A stretch of DNA of 37,500 nt, taken from contig CAJNDS010001358.1 of assembly GCA_905221605.1 (NCBI GenBank), forward strand, positions 392,212-429,711, in the 5' to 3' direction. Below are positions 37,132-37,500 of the stretch, one piece after another. How positions within the stretch are numbered: the first letter of the stretch is position 1; every line of letters begins with the position of its first letter. The notes under the pieces were generated by a model. That model had not been told where the DNA came from, ran no database searches, and saw only the letters and a program-made list of their open reading frames with translations. The stretch comes from Symbiodinium natans. Its lineage: Eukaryota > Sar > Dinophyceae > Suessiales > Symbiodiniaceae. The position numbers were made by a program, and so were the translations under genes.

Positions 37132-37500
37132 TGCATATTGTAGAGATATAGACAAACATACATAATGGGGAAGATCACTTTACGTCCCCACGGCAGAATC
37201 CCCGATCATATATGTAGGGCATAAGCCCTGAACTCAAAACCCTAGGCCCTGACCCTAAACCCTAAACCCTGAACCCTAAACCCTAAACACTAGGCGGCCT
37301 CTCAATCGGGTTCGTGCCGAGCCTCCATCTACGGGCATCTTCTTTGGGGTTTCTTTGGGGGTTAGGGTCTAGAGGTCAAACAACAACCAGGTTCTGAGTA
37401 TGTCCTCGTTCCTGGGGATTTCGCAAAACCCTAAGCCTTACACCTTAACGCCTAGCAGCTAGAGAACAAAGGGTTGAAAATGAGAGGGCCTTCATCACGA
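37132..37500. other. Right edge
   Basis: One C-strand block (about 37225-37290, with CCCTGAA variants) and otherwise non-repetitive sequence without a recognisable gene. Confidence 0.6.

Overview
The window looks like a eukaryotic, subtelomere-like chromosomal region, most probably from a dinoflagellate, although the organism is inferred and not proven. Three things point there. Telomere-type TTTAGGG/CCCTAAA heptamers occur in both orientations from the first base almost to the last. The LTRs of the only clear mobile element carry an 11-base match to the 3' part of the dinoflagellate spliced leader. The coding style is intronless, with CCCH-finger-rich proteins. TTTAGGG is also the telomere unit of plants and chromerids, so the repeat alone does not decide it.

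Bases 1-15096 and 23959-37500 are a mosaic. Short and long interstitial telomeric tracts, often degenerate and with locally homogenised variant units (TTTCGGG, TTTTGGG, TTTGGGG, CCCTGAA, CCCTCAA, TTTAAGG), alternate with 50-1500 bp islands in which I recognise no gene. Some islands are duplicated within the window (8.5 and 25.0 kb; 27.5, 28.0 and 11.4 kb; 0.3 and 26.3 kb). Others hold small hairpin elements: three share a GAGGTTCA arm at 6.3, 9.9 and 11.0 kb, and a different one lies at 36.5 kb. A roughly 485-bp head-to-head array (G-strand repeats, a 15-17 base junction, then C-strand repeats) at 24.5-25.0 kb resembles a telomere-telomere fusion, and its junction sequence recurs at 7.0 kb. 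There are extreme homopolymer and C-rich tracts (24.2, 28.5, 30.1, 33.0 kb), AT-rich islands (29.2 and 35 kb) and a tetranucleotide-based microsatellite (37.0 kb).

The exception is 15102-23953, an apparently complete and young 8.85-kb LTR element. It has 287-bp LTRs differing at one position, a 5-bp target-site duplication (CAGGG), and a primer-binding site abutting the left LTR that is complementary to an initiator-tRNA-Met anticodon arm, as in Drosophila copia. A plant-Copia-like polypurine tract (GGGGGAG) abuts the right LTR. It inserted into a telomere-like repeat. Instead of recognisable protease, integrase, reverse transcriptase or RNase H, it carries three long plus-strand reading frames, each -1 relative to the one before. 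They encode a WW domain (ORF1), an S1/OB-like domain, a Trp-rich segment, three CCCH zinc fingers and a SAM-like segment (ORF2), and three more CCCH fingers with a Lys-rich tail (ORF3). ORF2 has no ATG at its 5' end. ORF1 passes into it at an in-frame slippery heptamer (GGGAAAA), suggesting programmed -1 frameshifting.

My reading is a non-autonomous, Copia-mobilised element (or a pol-less gag-like lineage) coding for a multi-finger RNA-binding protein. No other protein-coding or RNA gene in the window is supportable from the sequence.
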